Of a stretch of 64,000 nt of DNA, positions 15,623-24,905 are shown one piece after another. Location of the stretch: positions 1 to 64,000 of the forward strand of contig SAAH01000001.1 in the NCBI GenBank assembly GCA_009929525.1, written 5' to 3'. This DNA comes from Clostridia bacterium (GTDB taxonomy: Bacteria > Bacillota > Clostridia > Lachnospirales > Lachnospiraceae). The position numbers were made by a program, and so were the translations under genes. Under the pieces are notes generated by a model, which worked only from the letters and a program-made list of their open reading frames with translations, was not told where the DNA came from and made no database searches. Each line of letters begins with the position of its first letter. Position 1 is the first letter of the stretch.

Positions 15623-17927
15623 TCAGCCAATCAGAAAAAAAGATGCTATGCAGCTGGTAACCGGTCAGCCGGTATATATGGATGATATTGCACCGAAGGA
15701 CTGTCTGATCGTAAAGATCCTTCGTTCTCCCCATGCAAATGCCATAGTAAAAACCATAAAAATTGATATAGCGATGAAGGTTCCGGGTATGGAAGCGATA
15801 TTTACCTGGGAAGATGTTCCTCAGGACGAGAAGCGCTATACTCAGGCAGGACAGACTTATCCGGAACCAAGCCCTTACGACAGACTGCTTATCGACCGTC
15901 ATGTTCGATTTGTGGGTGATGTGGTGGCTATCGTTGCGGGAAAAGATGAAAAATGTGTTGACAAGGCCATGAAACTTATCAAGGTCGAATATGAAGTCAT
16001 GGAGCCATTATTTGACTTCAGAAAGGCGAAGGACAATCCTATCCTTGTCCATCCGGAGAAAAACTGGGAAAGTTTGTGTTCAGTCGGTGCAGATAATAAA
16101 AGAAATCTGTGTGCTCACGATGAGTCAGCCGCAGGGGATATCGATACCGTTTTGGCCGAAAGTGATGTGGTCATCGACAGGGTGTACCATACAAAGGCGT
16201 GCCAACAGGCCATGATGGAGACTTTCAGGACATTTTGTACCATCGATACTTATGGCAGATTAAATGTAGTGAGTTCCACTCAGATCGTATTTCACTGTCG
16301 GCGCATTATTGCAAATGCCCTGCATATTCCGAAGTCTATGATACGTGTCAGCAAACCGCGTATCGGTGGAGGATTTGGTGCAAAACAAACTTCGGTTTCG
16401 GAGGTTTATCCGGCATTTGTGACATGGATGACTAAGAAACCTGCCAAGATTATATTCTCAAGAAAAGAGAGCATGACGGCTTCCAGTCCACGTCATGAGA
16501 TGGAGATGCATGTGCGTCTTGGAGCTACGAAGGATGGAATCGTAAAAGGTATCGATCTGTATACACTGTCTAATACAGGGGCATATGGGGAACACGGTCC
16601 GACGACTGTAGGACTTTCAGGACATAAGTCTATCCCATTGTATGGAAAAGCGGAGGCATTTAGATTTGTCAATGACGTGGTATACACGAATATCATGTCA
16701 GCCGGGGCATACCGTGGTTACGGTGCAACTCAGGGACTTTTTGCAGTGGAATCTGCGGTAAATGAACTGGCGGCGAAGCTTCATATGGATCCATTTACTC
16801 TACGTGAAAAGAATATCATAAAAGAAGGTGATACTATGCCGGCTTATTATGGTCAGGTCAATACCAGCTGTGCTCTGGACCGATGTCTTTCGAAGGTGCG
16901 CGAGATGATCCGGTGGGATGAAAAATATCCGGTCCGGAATATGGGCAATGGCAAGGTAAGAAGCGTGGGTATGGGTATGGCAATGCAGGGATCCGGCATC
17001 ACTTCGGTGGATGTGGGCAGTGCAACGCTGAAAGTCAATGACGATGGGTTCTATACGCTTTCCATCGGGGCGGCAGATATGGGGACCGGGTGTGATACCA
17101 TCCTTGCCCAGATAGCTGCAGAAGTCTTGGAGTGTTCAATGGATGAAATCACTGTACTTGGCGCAGATACAGATTCTTCACCATATGATTCGGGATCCTA
17201 TGCTTCAAGTACCACATACGTTACCGGAAAAGCTGTGGAAAAATGTGCGATACAGCTAAAAGAAAAAATCTGTAAGCTGGGAGCTAAGATGCTTGGATGT
17301 CCGGAAGAAACAGTGGTTTTCGATGGAAAGCGTGTTCATAAAGAAAGTGAGATGTTAGAGGGCGGACTTTCAAAAGAGGATGCTGCGAAGGAAGAGACAA
17401 AATATGTGTCCCTGGCAGATATCGCCACTGCTTCCATGTGTGGAAATCAGATTGCCCTTGAAGTGACCGTTACTAACAGCTCATCCATCTCACCGCCGCC
17501 ATTTATGGTTGGTGCAGCAGAAGTTGAGGTGGATCTGGAGACAGGGGAGATGCAGGTGATAGAATACGCTGCAGCAGTTGACTGCGGTACCCCGATCAAT
17601 CCGAACCTGGCTCGTGTTCAGGCCGAGGGAGGTATCCTGCAGGGAATCGGAATGGCTCTTACAGAGAACATTACTTATAACAAGAAAGGCCATGTGGCTG
17701 AGAATTCATTGATGCAGTATAAGATACCGAGCCGTGTGGATATTGGACATATCCATGTGGAATTTGAAAGCAGCTATGAAAATGAAGGTCCATTTGGAGC
17801 GAAGTCTATCGGTGAGGTAGTGATCAATACCCCTCTTCCGGCCATTGCAGATGCAGTATATAATGCAACCGGAAAGCGATTCTACGAGCTTCCAATCACA
17901 CCGGAGAAGATAGCTGTATATTCATAA
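15609..17927 (+). CDS. xdhA: Molybdenum hydroxylase large (molybdopterin-binding) subunit
   Basis: A 772-residue catalytic subunit of the xanthine dehydrogenase family. Motifs in order are TGQPVYMDDI, RIGGGFGAKQ, AGAYRGYGATQG, the AEGGILQGIGMALTEN loop and FGAKSIGE, whose last glutamate (about Glu736) is the catalytic base. ATG at 15609 is chosen because it begins the standard N-terminus and follows GGGAGGGAGAGG. Substrate is probably a purine given xpt/pbuX 5-8 kb away, but other N-heterocycles or aldehydes are possible. Confidence 0.9.
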   Translation: MKTVNQPIRKKDAMQLVTGQPVYMDDIAPKDCLIVKILRSPHANAIVKTIKIDIAMKVPGMEAIFTWEDVPQDEKRYTQAGQTYPEPSPYDRLLIDRHVRFVGDVVAIVAGKDEKCVDKAMKLIKVEYEVMEPLFDFRKAKDNPILVHPEKNWESLCSVGADNKRNLCAHDESAAGDIDTVLAESDVVIDRVYHTKACQQAMMETFRTFCTIDTYGRLNVVSSTQIVFHCRRIIANALHIPKSMIRVSKPRIGGGFGAKQTSVSEVYPAFVTWMTKKPAKIIFSRKESMTASSPRHEMEMHVRLGATKDGIVKGIDLYTLSNTGAYGEHGPTTVGLSGHKSIPLYGKAEAFRFVNDVVYTNIMSAGAYRGYGATQGLFAVESAVNELAAKLHMDPFTLREKNIIKEGDTMPAYYGQVNTSCALDRCLSKVREMIRWDEKYPVRNMGNGKVRSVGMGMAMQGSGITSVDVGSATLKVNDDGFYTLSIGAADMGTGCDTILAQIAAEVLECSMDEITVLGADTDSSPYDSGSYASSTTYVTGKAVEKCAIQLKEKICKLGAKMLGCPEETVVFDGKRVHKESEMLEGGLSKEDAAKEETKYVSLADIATASMCGNQIALEVTVTNSSSISPPPFMVGAAEVEVDLETGEMQVIEYAAAVDCGTPINPNLARVQAEGGILQGIGMALTENITYNKKGHVAENSLMQYKIPSRVDIGHIHVEFESSYENEGPFGAKSIGEVVINTPLPAIADAVYNATGKRFYELPITPEKIAVYS

Positions 17928-17997
17928 TAATATAAAAAGAGAATAATCTGGAAAGTGGCGGGCAGACTAAGGAAAAAGATTGAAAGAGGTATAAAGG

Positions 17998-18429
17998 ATG
18001 AACGACCACACAAGGAGAATCTTAGAAGAATGCAATTCAGGATGTAAAATGGCGATCAACAGTATGTCACAGGTACAAGAGCACGCAAAAGAAGATGAAC
18101 TTCGAAAGTTACTTAACGATTTTGAACGTGTGCATGAGCAGATAGAAGCAGAATCTTCAAAGCTGTTAGAGGAGTCGGGACATTCAGAGACAAGACCGCC
18201 CCTTATGGCATCGGCGATGTCATGGGTGACGACGGAGATGAAGATGCAGCTAAAGGGTGACAGTCATCAGGTTGCGAAGATCATGATGGATGGCTGTAAT
18301 ATGGGGATCCAGTCGATCGCAGAATGTCAGAATCAGTATCCGGATGCATCCGAGGAGGCAAAGTCCCTTGCAAAGCGGCTGGTGCATGAGGAAGAAAGAT
18401 TTATGCAGGAGCTGAAAAGCTATTTGTGA
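17998..18429 (+). CDS. DUF2383-like four-helix bundle protein
   Basis: A 143-residue, almost entirely helical, charged protein that resembles ferritin-like DUF2383 proteins: two helical hairpins with similar spacing, including NSGCKMAINSMSQVQEHA and DGCNMGIQSIAECQNQ, which suggest an internal duplication. GAAAGAGG precedes the ATG. It may be the last gene of the hydroxylase operon, 70 bp after the large subunit. Function is not known; assignment to the DUF is by general look only. Confidence 0.65.
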   Translation: MNDHTRRILEECNSGCKMAINSMSQVQEHAKEDELRKLLNDFERVHEQIEAESSKLLEESGHSETRPPLMASAMSWVTTEMKMQLKGDSHQVAKIMMDGCNMGIQSIAECQNQYPDASEEAKSLAKRLVHEEERFMQELKSYL

Positions 18430-18564
18430 GAAATTATCAAAACCCTCAAAGAGATAGGCATGGTGGCAAAATGGGTTTCCAGCGGTATGAATGCCCATCT
18501 GGCAAAACCGATCGATCCTCAGGTTTTGTATCATACTATATATCGGCTGATTGATGCGGACTGA
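18430..18564 (+). pseudogene. Remnant of a response-regulator receiver C-terminus
   Basis: Directly after the previous TGA, and in the same frame, 44 codons stay open to a TGA at 18562-18564. The last part reads SGMNAHLAKPIDPQVLYH and then TIYRLIDAD, which is the beta5-alpha5 end of a receiver domain from a hybrid kinase (KP is the conserved Lys-Pro). No start or receiver core exists upstream, so this is a degraded relic. Confidence 0.7.
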
Positions 18565-18573
18565 TATATATAA

Positions 18574-18636
18574 ATATAAGAGACTGCAGCAAAGTATGAT
18601 GATTTGATCATCTTGATATACTGCAGTCTCTTATAT
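18574..18636. terminator. Bidirectional terminator
   Basis: Perfect 16-bp arms ATATAAGAGACTGCAG (18574-18589) and CTGCAGTCTCTTATAT (18621-18636) between convergent genes. T-runs are weak, but the stem is long and the position is right. Confidence 0.65.
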
Positions 18637-18638
18637 TC

Positions 18639-19949
18639 TTATACATTGGAATCGTTTGATGGAGCTTCCGTTTGTTCCTTGTACTCTACGATCCGGTAAT
18701 GCTTTCGTCCATTTTCCTTGGCTTCATATAGATTATTGTCTGCTGTCTTCAGCATGGAAGACATCATCCAGCCGTTGAGTTCATCAACATAACAGTAGGA
18801 ACAACCAAGAGAAATGCTGAGCGTGATATCCTGATCGCTGAACTTTTTATCCCGGATACGCTGATACAATTGATTTAACTGCGTGCGCAGAGAATCTTCA
18901 TCTTCAGCCCATAATCCAATGACGAATTCTTCGCCGCCGAATCGCACGACATGATTTTTGCCAAACTGGAAAAGAAGCATTTCGGCCAGTTCTATCAGAA
19001 CCTGATCACCGGTTTCGTGACCAAAGGTATCATTTACTTTTTTAAACCAATCGATATCTGCGATCATCAGTGCAAAACAATGTCCCTTTACATGCAGGGC
19101 ATTCATCTTTTTGATAAACTGATTATTGTAATAGCTTCGATTATAAATATGAGTGAGCGAATCGGTGTAGATTTTGTCGTACTGTATTTTGTTATATTTG
19201 TAATAAAGAAACAGGAACAACAAAGCAAGGGTCATGGTTGAAACAAATAATAACAAGCCCATAGCAAGCATGCCGCCGCGTCGGTACGCATTAAAATCAT
19301 GGGTCTGAAGCTCAACACCAACTACACCGATATAGGTTCCTTCCGTGGAGTAAAGAGGAGAATATCCACAGATGTGGCTGCCCCATTCACTGTCGTTATA
19401 GATATATGTGGGGGCTTCTCCGAAAATCTGTGCATCTTCCTCTATGTAGTAAGAATATCGTTGGATATCACTGGTCATAGTGATGGTTTCCGTGGTTTTT
19501 TCCTCGTTGACTGCCTCAGCGGATTCGCTCACATTGACATCGAGAAGCCACATGATATCAAGATTGGTGCCGATCGGTGCATCAAAAAGACTTTTGGTTT
19601 CTTCCGAGACCTTGTATTTCACTTCATCTTTTTTTAAATGGATCATGACATAGGCATAATCTACTTTGCTGGTGAAGCTGTCGTTATCCATCATCTGGCG
19701 CAGAGCTTCATTTTCATCGGAAGCCAGCAGTTCATCGTAGGAACAATTTTTCAAAGTGGTTACCTGCTCATCGCTTAGATGGATATTGGAGGCGGTAAGA
19801 ACGGCAAAGTTTTCTGCGGCACTTCCTTCGGATGCAAGATAGCCCTTTTCAATCAATTTGTTGCTTTGAATAAATGTGAAGATAGATATGGCTGCAAAAA
19901 CAAGGATCATAACAGCACCAAGATAAAGTAGGTTTTTTTGCTTTTTCAT
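18639..19949 (-). CDS. Membrane diguanylate cyclase (GGDEF)
   Basis: A 436-residue protein with one transmembrane helix near residues 6-25, an extracytoplasmic sensor of about 200 residues, a second helix near 230-250 and a C-terminal GGDEF domain with an intact active site RFGGEEF. It would make c-di-GMP in response to an outside signal. No clear RxxD inhibitory site precedes GGEEF. I use the ATG at 19949, 8 bp after GAGAGG; the ATG two codons earlier is too close to it. It is followed at a distance by the larger c-di-GMP protein on the same strand. Confidence 0.9.
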   Translation of the reverse strand: MKKQKNLLYLGAVMILVFAAISIFTFIQSNKLIEKGYLASEGSAAENFAVLTASNIHLSDEQVTTLKNCSYDELLASDENEALRQMMDNDSFTSKVDYAYVMIHLKKDEVKYKVSEETKSLFDAPIGTNLDIMWLLDVNVSESAEAVNEEKTTETITMTSDIQRYSYYIEEDAQIFGEAPTYIYNDSEWGSHICGYSPLYSTEGTYIGVVGVELQTHDFNAYRRGGMLAMGLLLFVSTMTLALLFLFLYYKYNKIQYDKIYTDSLTHIYNRSYYNNQFIKKMNALHVKGHCFALMIADIDWFKKVNDTFGHETGDQVLIELAEMLLFQFGKNHVVRFGGEEFVIGLWAEDEDSLRTQLNQLYQRIRDKKFSDQDITLSISLGCSYCYVDELNGWMMSSMLKTADNNLYEAKENGRKHYRIVEYKEQTEAPSNDSNV

Positions 19950-19997
19950 ATACATATCCTCTCTCTTTCTGTAAAATTCAAGATTCGCTATTCATTT

Positions 19998-22900
19998 TTA
20001 TTCAGTACAGACAGTATTTTTTCCGGATGCTTTCGCACGGTAGAGCCGTTCATCTGCTTTTTGGATAAGAGCAGCTGCATCTTTGGTGGAGCATTCACTG
20101 AGACTTACGCATCCTGCACTGATTCCAAGAAGGATATCTTCATGATCCTCAATTGTCTCTTCATGAATACGCTGAATGACATCATGAATTCGTTTGTGGA
20201 ATAGCTGAGGCTCGATGTTGCGGCAAACAATGAAGAATTCATCACCGCCGTAGCGTGCCACAAAATCCCCTCTGGACTTTGAAAAACTATGATTTAGGAT
20301 ATTTGCAATCTTCTTAATGGCTGAATCACCGGTCAGGTGACCATAGGTATCGTTGATCGCCTTTAATGAATCAATATCGATCATGGCAGCCTCGAGGTCA
20401 CAATGGGTGTTTTGTGCGTTTTCAATATAGCTGGCCAGATGAAGATCTATGTGTCTTCGATTATAGACACCAGTAAGTTCATCAGATTCCAGCTGGCGAT
20501 TTAACTCATCCAGTTTAAGGAAAAGAAGTTCTTTGTCAAGGATATTAGAGACATATGTATCATCAAGCTTTGTGACCATCTCAATGACATAACTTTTCTC
20601 GTCAACCTCTACATACTGGGAAATAACAAAAAATAAACCTTGGGATGAATATTCCAACTTATTGTATCTTGTCTTTCCACGAAGAGCACGCAGGGAGATA
20701 CAGTTGTTGCATCGTTCACTTTTTCCCCACACACAGTAGCATCCCTCTATGTCACAGGATTCATTCTCGCAAGGCGTTACCCTCATGTCTTCAGGGTCGA
20801 CCATACGGACCAGATCAAAATAGGTTCTCAGCCGTTTTATCTCCGTTTGAACCTGGGTTTTACTCATGTTTGGACCAAATAGAAGGAGGCTTGGATCATA
20901 AGATCTTGAAATCTGTGGTTTTTCTGTCTCCAGCTGCTGTATCTGATGAGCAGCTATGACATTTTTTACACGAAGCTGTACAATATCAAGATTATAAGGC
21001 TTTGATATAAAATCATTTGCCTTCATAGCAAGAGAACGTGCTTCCCCTTCTTTGTCTACCTGCGAAGTTATGATGACCGGAAGCTCCTTCATACGCTCAT
21101 TCTGACGGATCTTTTCGAGAAGTTCAAATCCATCCATGACGGGCATCAGAAGATCCAGCAGGATAATATCGACTTTGTCGTAATTTTCCTGAAGATATTC
21201 CCAGGTTTGAAGACCGTTTTCTGTTTCTACGATACAGTACTGTGTTAAAAATACACTGCCCAGGATCTTTCGGTTGACCTCGATATCATCAACGATCACC
21301 ATGATACGTTCGGGGATGGTATCAGTTACCTCCGGCATCTTTTCAAGAGCAAAATCTTGCAGCGGAGCAGTACTGTGCATCTCTGCAAATTCGGTAGTTT
21401 TCAATATTTCGGTAAATGCCGCTTCTGTCATAGGTTTTGCAAAATAGAAACCCTGTACATAGCTGCAGCCCATAGCTCGAAGAGAAAGAATCTGTTCCTG
21501 CGTTTCCACTCCTTCGGCAACGACCGAAAGATTCAGCCATTTTGCAAGGCTGATGATAAAACTAAGGATTCCTCTGCCGGAAGTGTTGTTGGCTTCGTTC
21601 TTTATAAATCTCATATCAAGTTTTAAAATATCAATCGGTACTTCCGCCAGCATATTCAGGGAAGAATATCCACTTCCAAAATCATCCATTTCTATGATAA
21701 AACCAACGCATCTAAGCTGTTTGACAACCTCGAAAATCTGTTCCGGATTCTCCGTATAGGCAGTTTCGGTTATCTCCAGATGCAGATACTGGATCGGGAT
21801 ATTGTATTTTTTGACCAAATCCTTCAGGATATAGGGCAGTTTCGGGTTGTACATGTCAGTTCTTGAGACGTTTACAGATATCGATATAGGATGAAGTCCT
21901 TTTTCTATGCGGTTCTTGATATATTGGCAGGCTTTTTCCCATACGTACTGATCCAGTTGGAGGATGAAACCATTTTTTTCGAAAAGAGGAATGAATTCTC
22001 CCGGATGCATGAAGCCAAGCTTCGGATGTACCCAGCGGACCAGTGCTTCTGCACCTACGATAGCCTCGCTGTCCAGATCGTATTTGGGCTGATAGTATAC
22101 TTTGAATTGTTCTTCTTTTAGGGCAGTCTGCATGGAATCTGTGATAAATCTTTCGTTGAGCAGACGCTGCCGGATCTTATCATCGTAGATAGAAAACAGT
22201 ACATCATACTGACCTTTGATCTCATCTACGGCAAGCTGGGCCCTGTCACACATGGCATTGATAGGCAGGGAAGAATCTGTGATCGGATAGATTCCATAGC
22301 GTGCCTTGATCTGGATCTGAATAGGAAATTCATTGAATTTGTCAATACACGGGTGAAATAGAGAATCTGTGTACTCCACCAGATGAGGCAGAAAGATAAA
22401 AAATATGTCTGCTCCAAAATGGCTGCATATAGAAATCCCCTTGCCGAATTCGATAAGGCATGAGGCGATATATTTTAAAAGATCATCTCCGACACTCATT
22501 CCGAAGGTATCATTGATAAGCTTGAATCGTTCGATATCAAGGCAGATCAGGTCATATTCAGAATAAGGATTTTCATCCAGAATCTCTGTTACTTTCTTGA
22601 AGAAGAATTGCTTGTTGTATAATCCGGTTAGTTCATCTTTTTCTATAGAATTAATAAGAGCAGCATTTTCGCGTAATTTTATGAGATTGGCAAGACGATG
22701 GCAGATGATACTTGCGTTATAAGGCTTTGTAATAAAGTCCTGTGCGCCAAGAGCCAGTGCTTTGATCTCAGATTCGTCTCTGCTTGTGGTAGATGATACA
22801 ATTACAGGAATATTGGATAAAACCGGGTCATCTTTGATAACTCGAAGTACCTCATATCCGTCCATTTCGGGCATAACGATATCAAGAATGACAGCTGAAA

Positions 22901-23048
22901 TTATGTTTGCATGCTGTTTAAGAAGTTCCAGACATTCTTTTCCATTACATGCGTATAAGATATTATAATCATTGGATAAAATTCCACCTAATATCTGTCG
23001 ATTGATCAAATGATCATCAGCGACCAGAACAGTTGATTTATTAGCCAT
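19998..23048 (-). CDS. Composite c-di-GMP protein: receiver-GGDEF-EAL-receiver-Cys cluster-GGDEF
   Basis: A 1016-residue cytoplasmic protein. Domains in order: receiver 1 (ILDIVMPEMDG), a degenerate GGDEF (HFGADIFF in place of GGDEF), a complete EAL phosphodiesterase (EALVRW, NVSRTD, EITETAY, DDFGSGYSS, VVAEGVET, QGFYFAKP), receiver 2 (LLDLLMPVMDG), a cysteine-rich segment (six Cys between CENESC and CNNC) with a PAS-like tail, and an intact GGDEF (RYGGDEF). It can probably both make and degrade c-di-GMP under phosphorylation and redox or metal control. The start at 23048 has GAGGAGG 6 bp upstream. Confidence 0.9.
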   Translation of the reverse strand: MANKSTVLVADDHLINRQILGGILSNDYNILYACNGKECLELLKQHANIISAVILDIVMPEMDGYEVLRVIKDDPVLSNIPVIVSSTTSRDESEIKALALGAQDFITKPYNASIICHRLANLIKLRENAALINSIEKDELTGLYNKQFFFKKVTEILDENPYSEYDLICLDIERFKLINDTFGMSVGDDLLKYIASCLIEFGKGISICSHFGADIFFIFLPHLVEYTDSLFHPCIDKFNEFPIQIQIKARYGIYPITDSSLPINAMCDRAQLAVDEIKGQYDVLFSIYDDKIRQRLLNERFITDSMQTALKEEQFKVYYQPKYDLDSEAIVGAEALVRWVHPKLGFMHPGEFIPLFEKNGFILQLDQYVWEKACQYIKNRIEKGLHPISISVNVSRTDMYNPKLPYILKDLVKKYNIPIQYLHLEITETAYTENPEQIFEVVKQLRCVGFIIEMDDFGSGYSSLNMLAEVPIDILKLDMRFIKNEANNTSGRGILSFIISLAKWLNLSVVAEGVETQEQILSLRAMGCSYVQGFYFAKPMTEAAFTEILKTTEFAEMHSTAPLQDFALEKMPEVTDTIPERIMVIVDDIEVNRKILGSVFLTQYCIVETENGLQTWEYLQENYDKVDIILLDLLMPVMDGFELLEKIRQNERMKELPVIITSQVDKEGEARSLAMKANDFISKPYNLDIVQLRVKNVIAAHQIQQLETEKPQISRSYDPSLLLFGPNMSKTQVQTEIKRLRTYFDLVRMVDPEDMRVTPCENESCDIEGCYCVWGKSERCNNCISLRALRGKTRYNKLEYSSQGLFFVISQYVEVDEKSYVIEMVTKLDDTYVSNILDKELLFLKLDELNRQLESDELTGVYNRRHIDLHLASYIENAQNTHCDLEAAMIDIDSLKAINDTYGHLTGDSAIKKIANILNHSFSKSRGDFVARYGGDEFFIVCRNIEPQLFHKRIHDVIQRIHEETIEDHEDILLGISAGCVSLSECSTKDAAALIQKADERLYRAKASGKNTVCTE

Positions 23049-23160
23049 ATGCTTCCTCCTCAGTGGGACATCTAACATAAGTTTACTACAGTTTTGCACA
23101 TGTTTCAATGTGTTGGTGAGGACAAAAAACGGAGAAAACAATACCGATTTCGTAAAAGTA

Positions 23161-23169
23161 TGTTATAAT
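23161..23169 (+). promoter_or_regulatory. Extended -10 promoter for the XRE-cupin gene
   Basis: TGTTATAAT (23161-23169) is a TG-N-TATAAT extended -10 box without a good -35. It would give a 5' leader of about 170 nt before the XRE-cupin gene. The rest of the 23049-23347 interval holds no gene that I can support. Confidence 0.45.
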
Positions 23170-23347
23170 GAGCGCGAATGTGCCGAAACGCAAGAAAAAC
23201 AATGCCAAATTTGACAGGATGAACGATGTGTGATTTCGCATGAGGAGCTGGCGGTACATTTGGAAAATGAAGTGTATATAAGAAATATGTGAAGAATATA
23301 TCGGAAAGATACAAATTGATCTTACAGGGAAAAGTATGGAGGATATG

Positions 23348-23899
23348 ATGGATTATCTATTACATAATATATCGATAAACTTAAAACGGATAAGAAAATC
23401 AAAGAAAATGAGTTTGGATGTGGTGGCAGAACAGACGGGAGTGAGCAAGAGTATGCTTGCCCAGATCGAGAGGGGAGAGGCTAATCCTACGATCGGTACG
23501 TTGGGAAAGATAGCCAGTGGACTTCGTATAGAATTTGATTCTCTTTTGGAAGCACCTTCTCAGGATACCTGGATCATGTCAGTGGAAGATACCATGCCAA
23601 CGAAGGAAATCCAGGGGCAGTACCGGGTATGGACTTGCTTTCCTTATGAAGACAATAGAAAGATAGAACTGTACAGGATCGATATTGAACCGGGTGGAGA
23701 ATATTTTAGTGGTTCTCATGGTGAGAAAACGAGGGAATATATATCAGTGTCGAAGGGGGTTCTGACGATGCTTATAGAGGATAAGGTGTATACGATATCG
23801 GAAAATGAGGTGTTCCGGTTTGAATCGGATAAGGTGCATAGGTATTGTAATAAGACGGAGCGGGTGGTTAGTTTGATGACGTTTTTTGTGTTTTATTGA
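23348..23899 (+). CDS. XRE-family regulator with C-terminal cupin
   Basis: A helix-turn-helix domain (residues about 5-65, SLDVVAEQTGVSKSMLAQIERG) is joined to a cupin fold (about 100-180, with GEKTREYISVSKGVLTML). This HTH_3 plus Cupin_2 layout is common in regulators of amino acid or polyamine use. Three in-frame ATG codons exist (23336, 23345, 23348). GGAGG at 23338-23342 best serves the last, giving 183 residues; the first would give 187. The nearby aminotransferase-permease module, about 1.1 kb downstream, is a possible target. Confidence 0.88.
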   Translation: MDYLLHNISINLKRIRKSKKMSLDVVAEQTGVSKSMLAQIERGEANPTIGTLGKIASGLRIEFDSLLEAPSQDTWIMSVEDTMPTKEIQGQYRVWTCFPYEDNRKIELYRIDIEPGGEYFSGSHGEKTREYISVSKGVLTMLIEDKVYTISENEVFRFESDKVHRYCNKTERVVSLMTFFVFY

Positions 23900-23911
23900 T
23901 GGGTGTGGGAC

Positions 23912-24217
23912 GGGGACGCTCTCCGGTGCCGGGCACTCGGTGGCGTTTGGCGGGGCGCAGGGGCAGGTTCCTTGCTGGAAAAATCTAAGTGTGGGAAGGG
24001 GTGTCTCTTCTGGGATCGGTCATATTCGGCACGTATGCTGATGCATACGCACCTCAGATGACCTTGATATGTGCTTTGGTCAGCACATATCACCCAGAAG
24101 AGACACCCCTTCCCGCACTTGATTTTTCACAGCGCGGCCCCGATGCCCCTGGACCCCGCCAAACACCACCGAGTGCCCGACACCGGAGAGCTGTTGGTGG
24201 GATGGGGAGAGGAAAAG
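23912..24217 (+). repeat. Giant stem-loop element, copy 1
   Basis: Arms at 23918-24014 and 24093-24191 are nearly 100 nt each and pair with only scattered mismatches. The 78-nt apex holds two hairpins: GGTCAT/ATGACC (24018-24023, 24058-24063) enclosing CGTATGC/GCATACG, and GATATGTGCT/AGCACATATC (24066-24075, 24082-24091). The element begins with GGGGACGCT and ends with AGCTGTTGGTGG, both shared with the copy at 28777. Small open frames on both strands are by-products of the palindrome. Confidence 0.9.
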
Positions 24218-24649
24218 AGGTAAGCGAGTTAAAATGACTAAGTGAGTTTGGTGATTTGTTTTCCATGTATAGGGCAGGGGGAGTTAAGTTATTTGCTTGA
24301 TTTTGTGAGATATCAATAATGGGTGACTAGGGGTATACGGCAGAAAAACGTTATCTGATGCCGCGATAAGAGTGTGTTTGCCTGGACATTAAGGGGAAAA
24401 AGAGTTGTGAAGAATGAAAAGTGGTATATACAAAGAAAATCACAGATTCTGCCTCAAGATACGGGAATAGCGAGGCACAGCAGGTGGAAAAATCTGCCAG
24501 TGCCCTGTAAGCTACTTTATTTAGAGAAATCACGCAGAATCTATATTAAATCTATATAGAACGAGGCAACAATTGATATTTTTTTCCAGATACCCCGGAG
24601 CCAGCCAATAAAGCGATACAGGATATGCGACGTATATTTATCTCAAATC
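24218..24649. other. Non-coding spacer
   Basis: No convincing coding frame, promoter or RNA gene. Short open frames here lack ribosome sites and recognisable protein character. The stretch is flanked by two members of the giant stem-loop family. Confidence 0.5.
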
Positions 24650-24765
24650 CAACCACAACCAGCCATTCAGAAGCGGTCCCTCTCACACTTAGATTTTCCC
24701 AGCGAAGGTCTCTGCCTGCCTCACCCCGATCCCCTCCTCCCAACGCCTGCTCCTGAATGGCGTCC
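24650..24765 (-). repeat. Internally deleted giant stem-loop relative
   Basis: Read on the minus strand it starts with GGACGCC, keeps the arm segment GGGAAAATCTAAGTGTG also seen in copy 1 (around 23977-23994), and then jumps to the basal right arm. The base still pairs GCCATTCAGAAGC (24662-24674) with GCTCCTGAATGGC (24749-24761). The apex and right arm are missing. Confidence 0.65.
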
Positions 24766-24842
24766 TTCTTGTTTAAAAATAAAATGTGCACTATGCTGCA
24801 CAAATCCCCTCAAAATATCTAAAAAAATTTTATAAAAGTGTA

Positions 24843-24872
24843 TTGACAAAACTTTCCCCACTGTGATATTGT
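24843..24872 (+). promoter_or_regulatory. Promoter of the aminotransferase operon
   Basis: TTGACA (24843-24848), an 18-bp spacer and TATTGT (24867-24872). Transcription would start near 24879, upstream of an intrinsic terminator in the leader. Confidence 0.65.
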
Positions 24873-24905
24873 AAGCGTGTGCAAAATATTGGACGAGTTA
24901 ATTTT

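Noticed and set aside
18427..18564. TGA read through as selenocysteine, joining the DUF2383-like gene to the receiver tail
   Set aside because: No selenocysteine insertion hairpin is evident after the TGA, and the upstream protein ends naturally there; the tail is an unrelated domain fragment.
23989..24237. Open frames on both strands of the giant stem-loops (also 28741-29084) with similar peptides such as APQMTLICALVST
   Set aside because: Their likeness follows from the conserved apex. Changes between copies restore base pairs and alter amino acids, a loop length difference shifts the frame, and no ribosome sites support them.
24374..24559. Small open frame of 61 codons in the spacer before the aminotransferase
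   Set aside because: No ribosome site or recognisable protein features; overlaps an equally open opposite strand frame.
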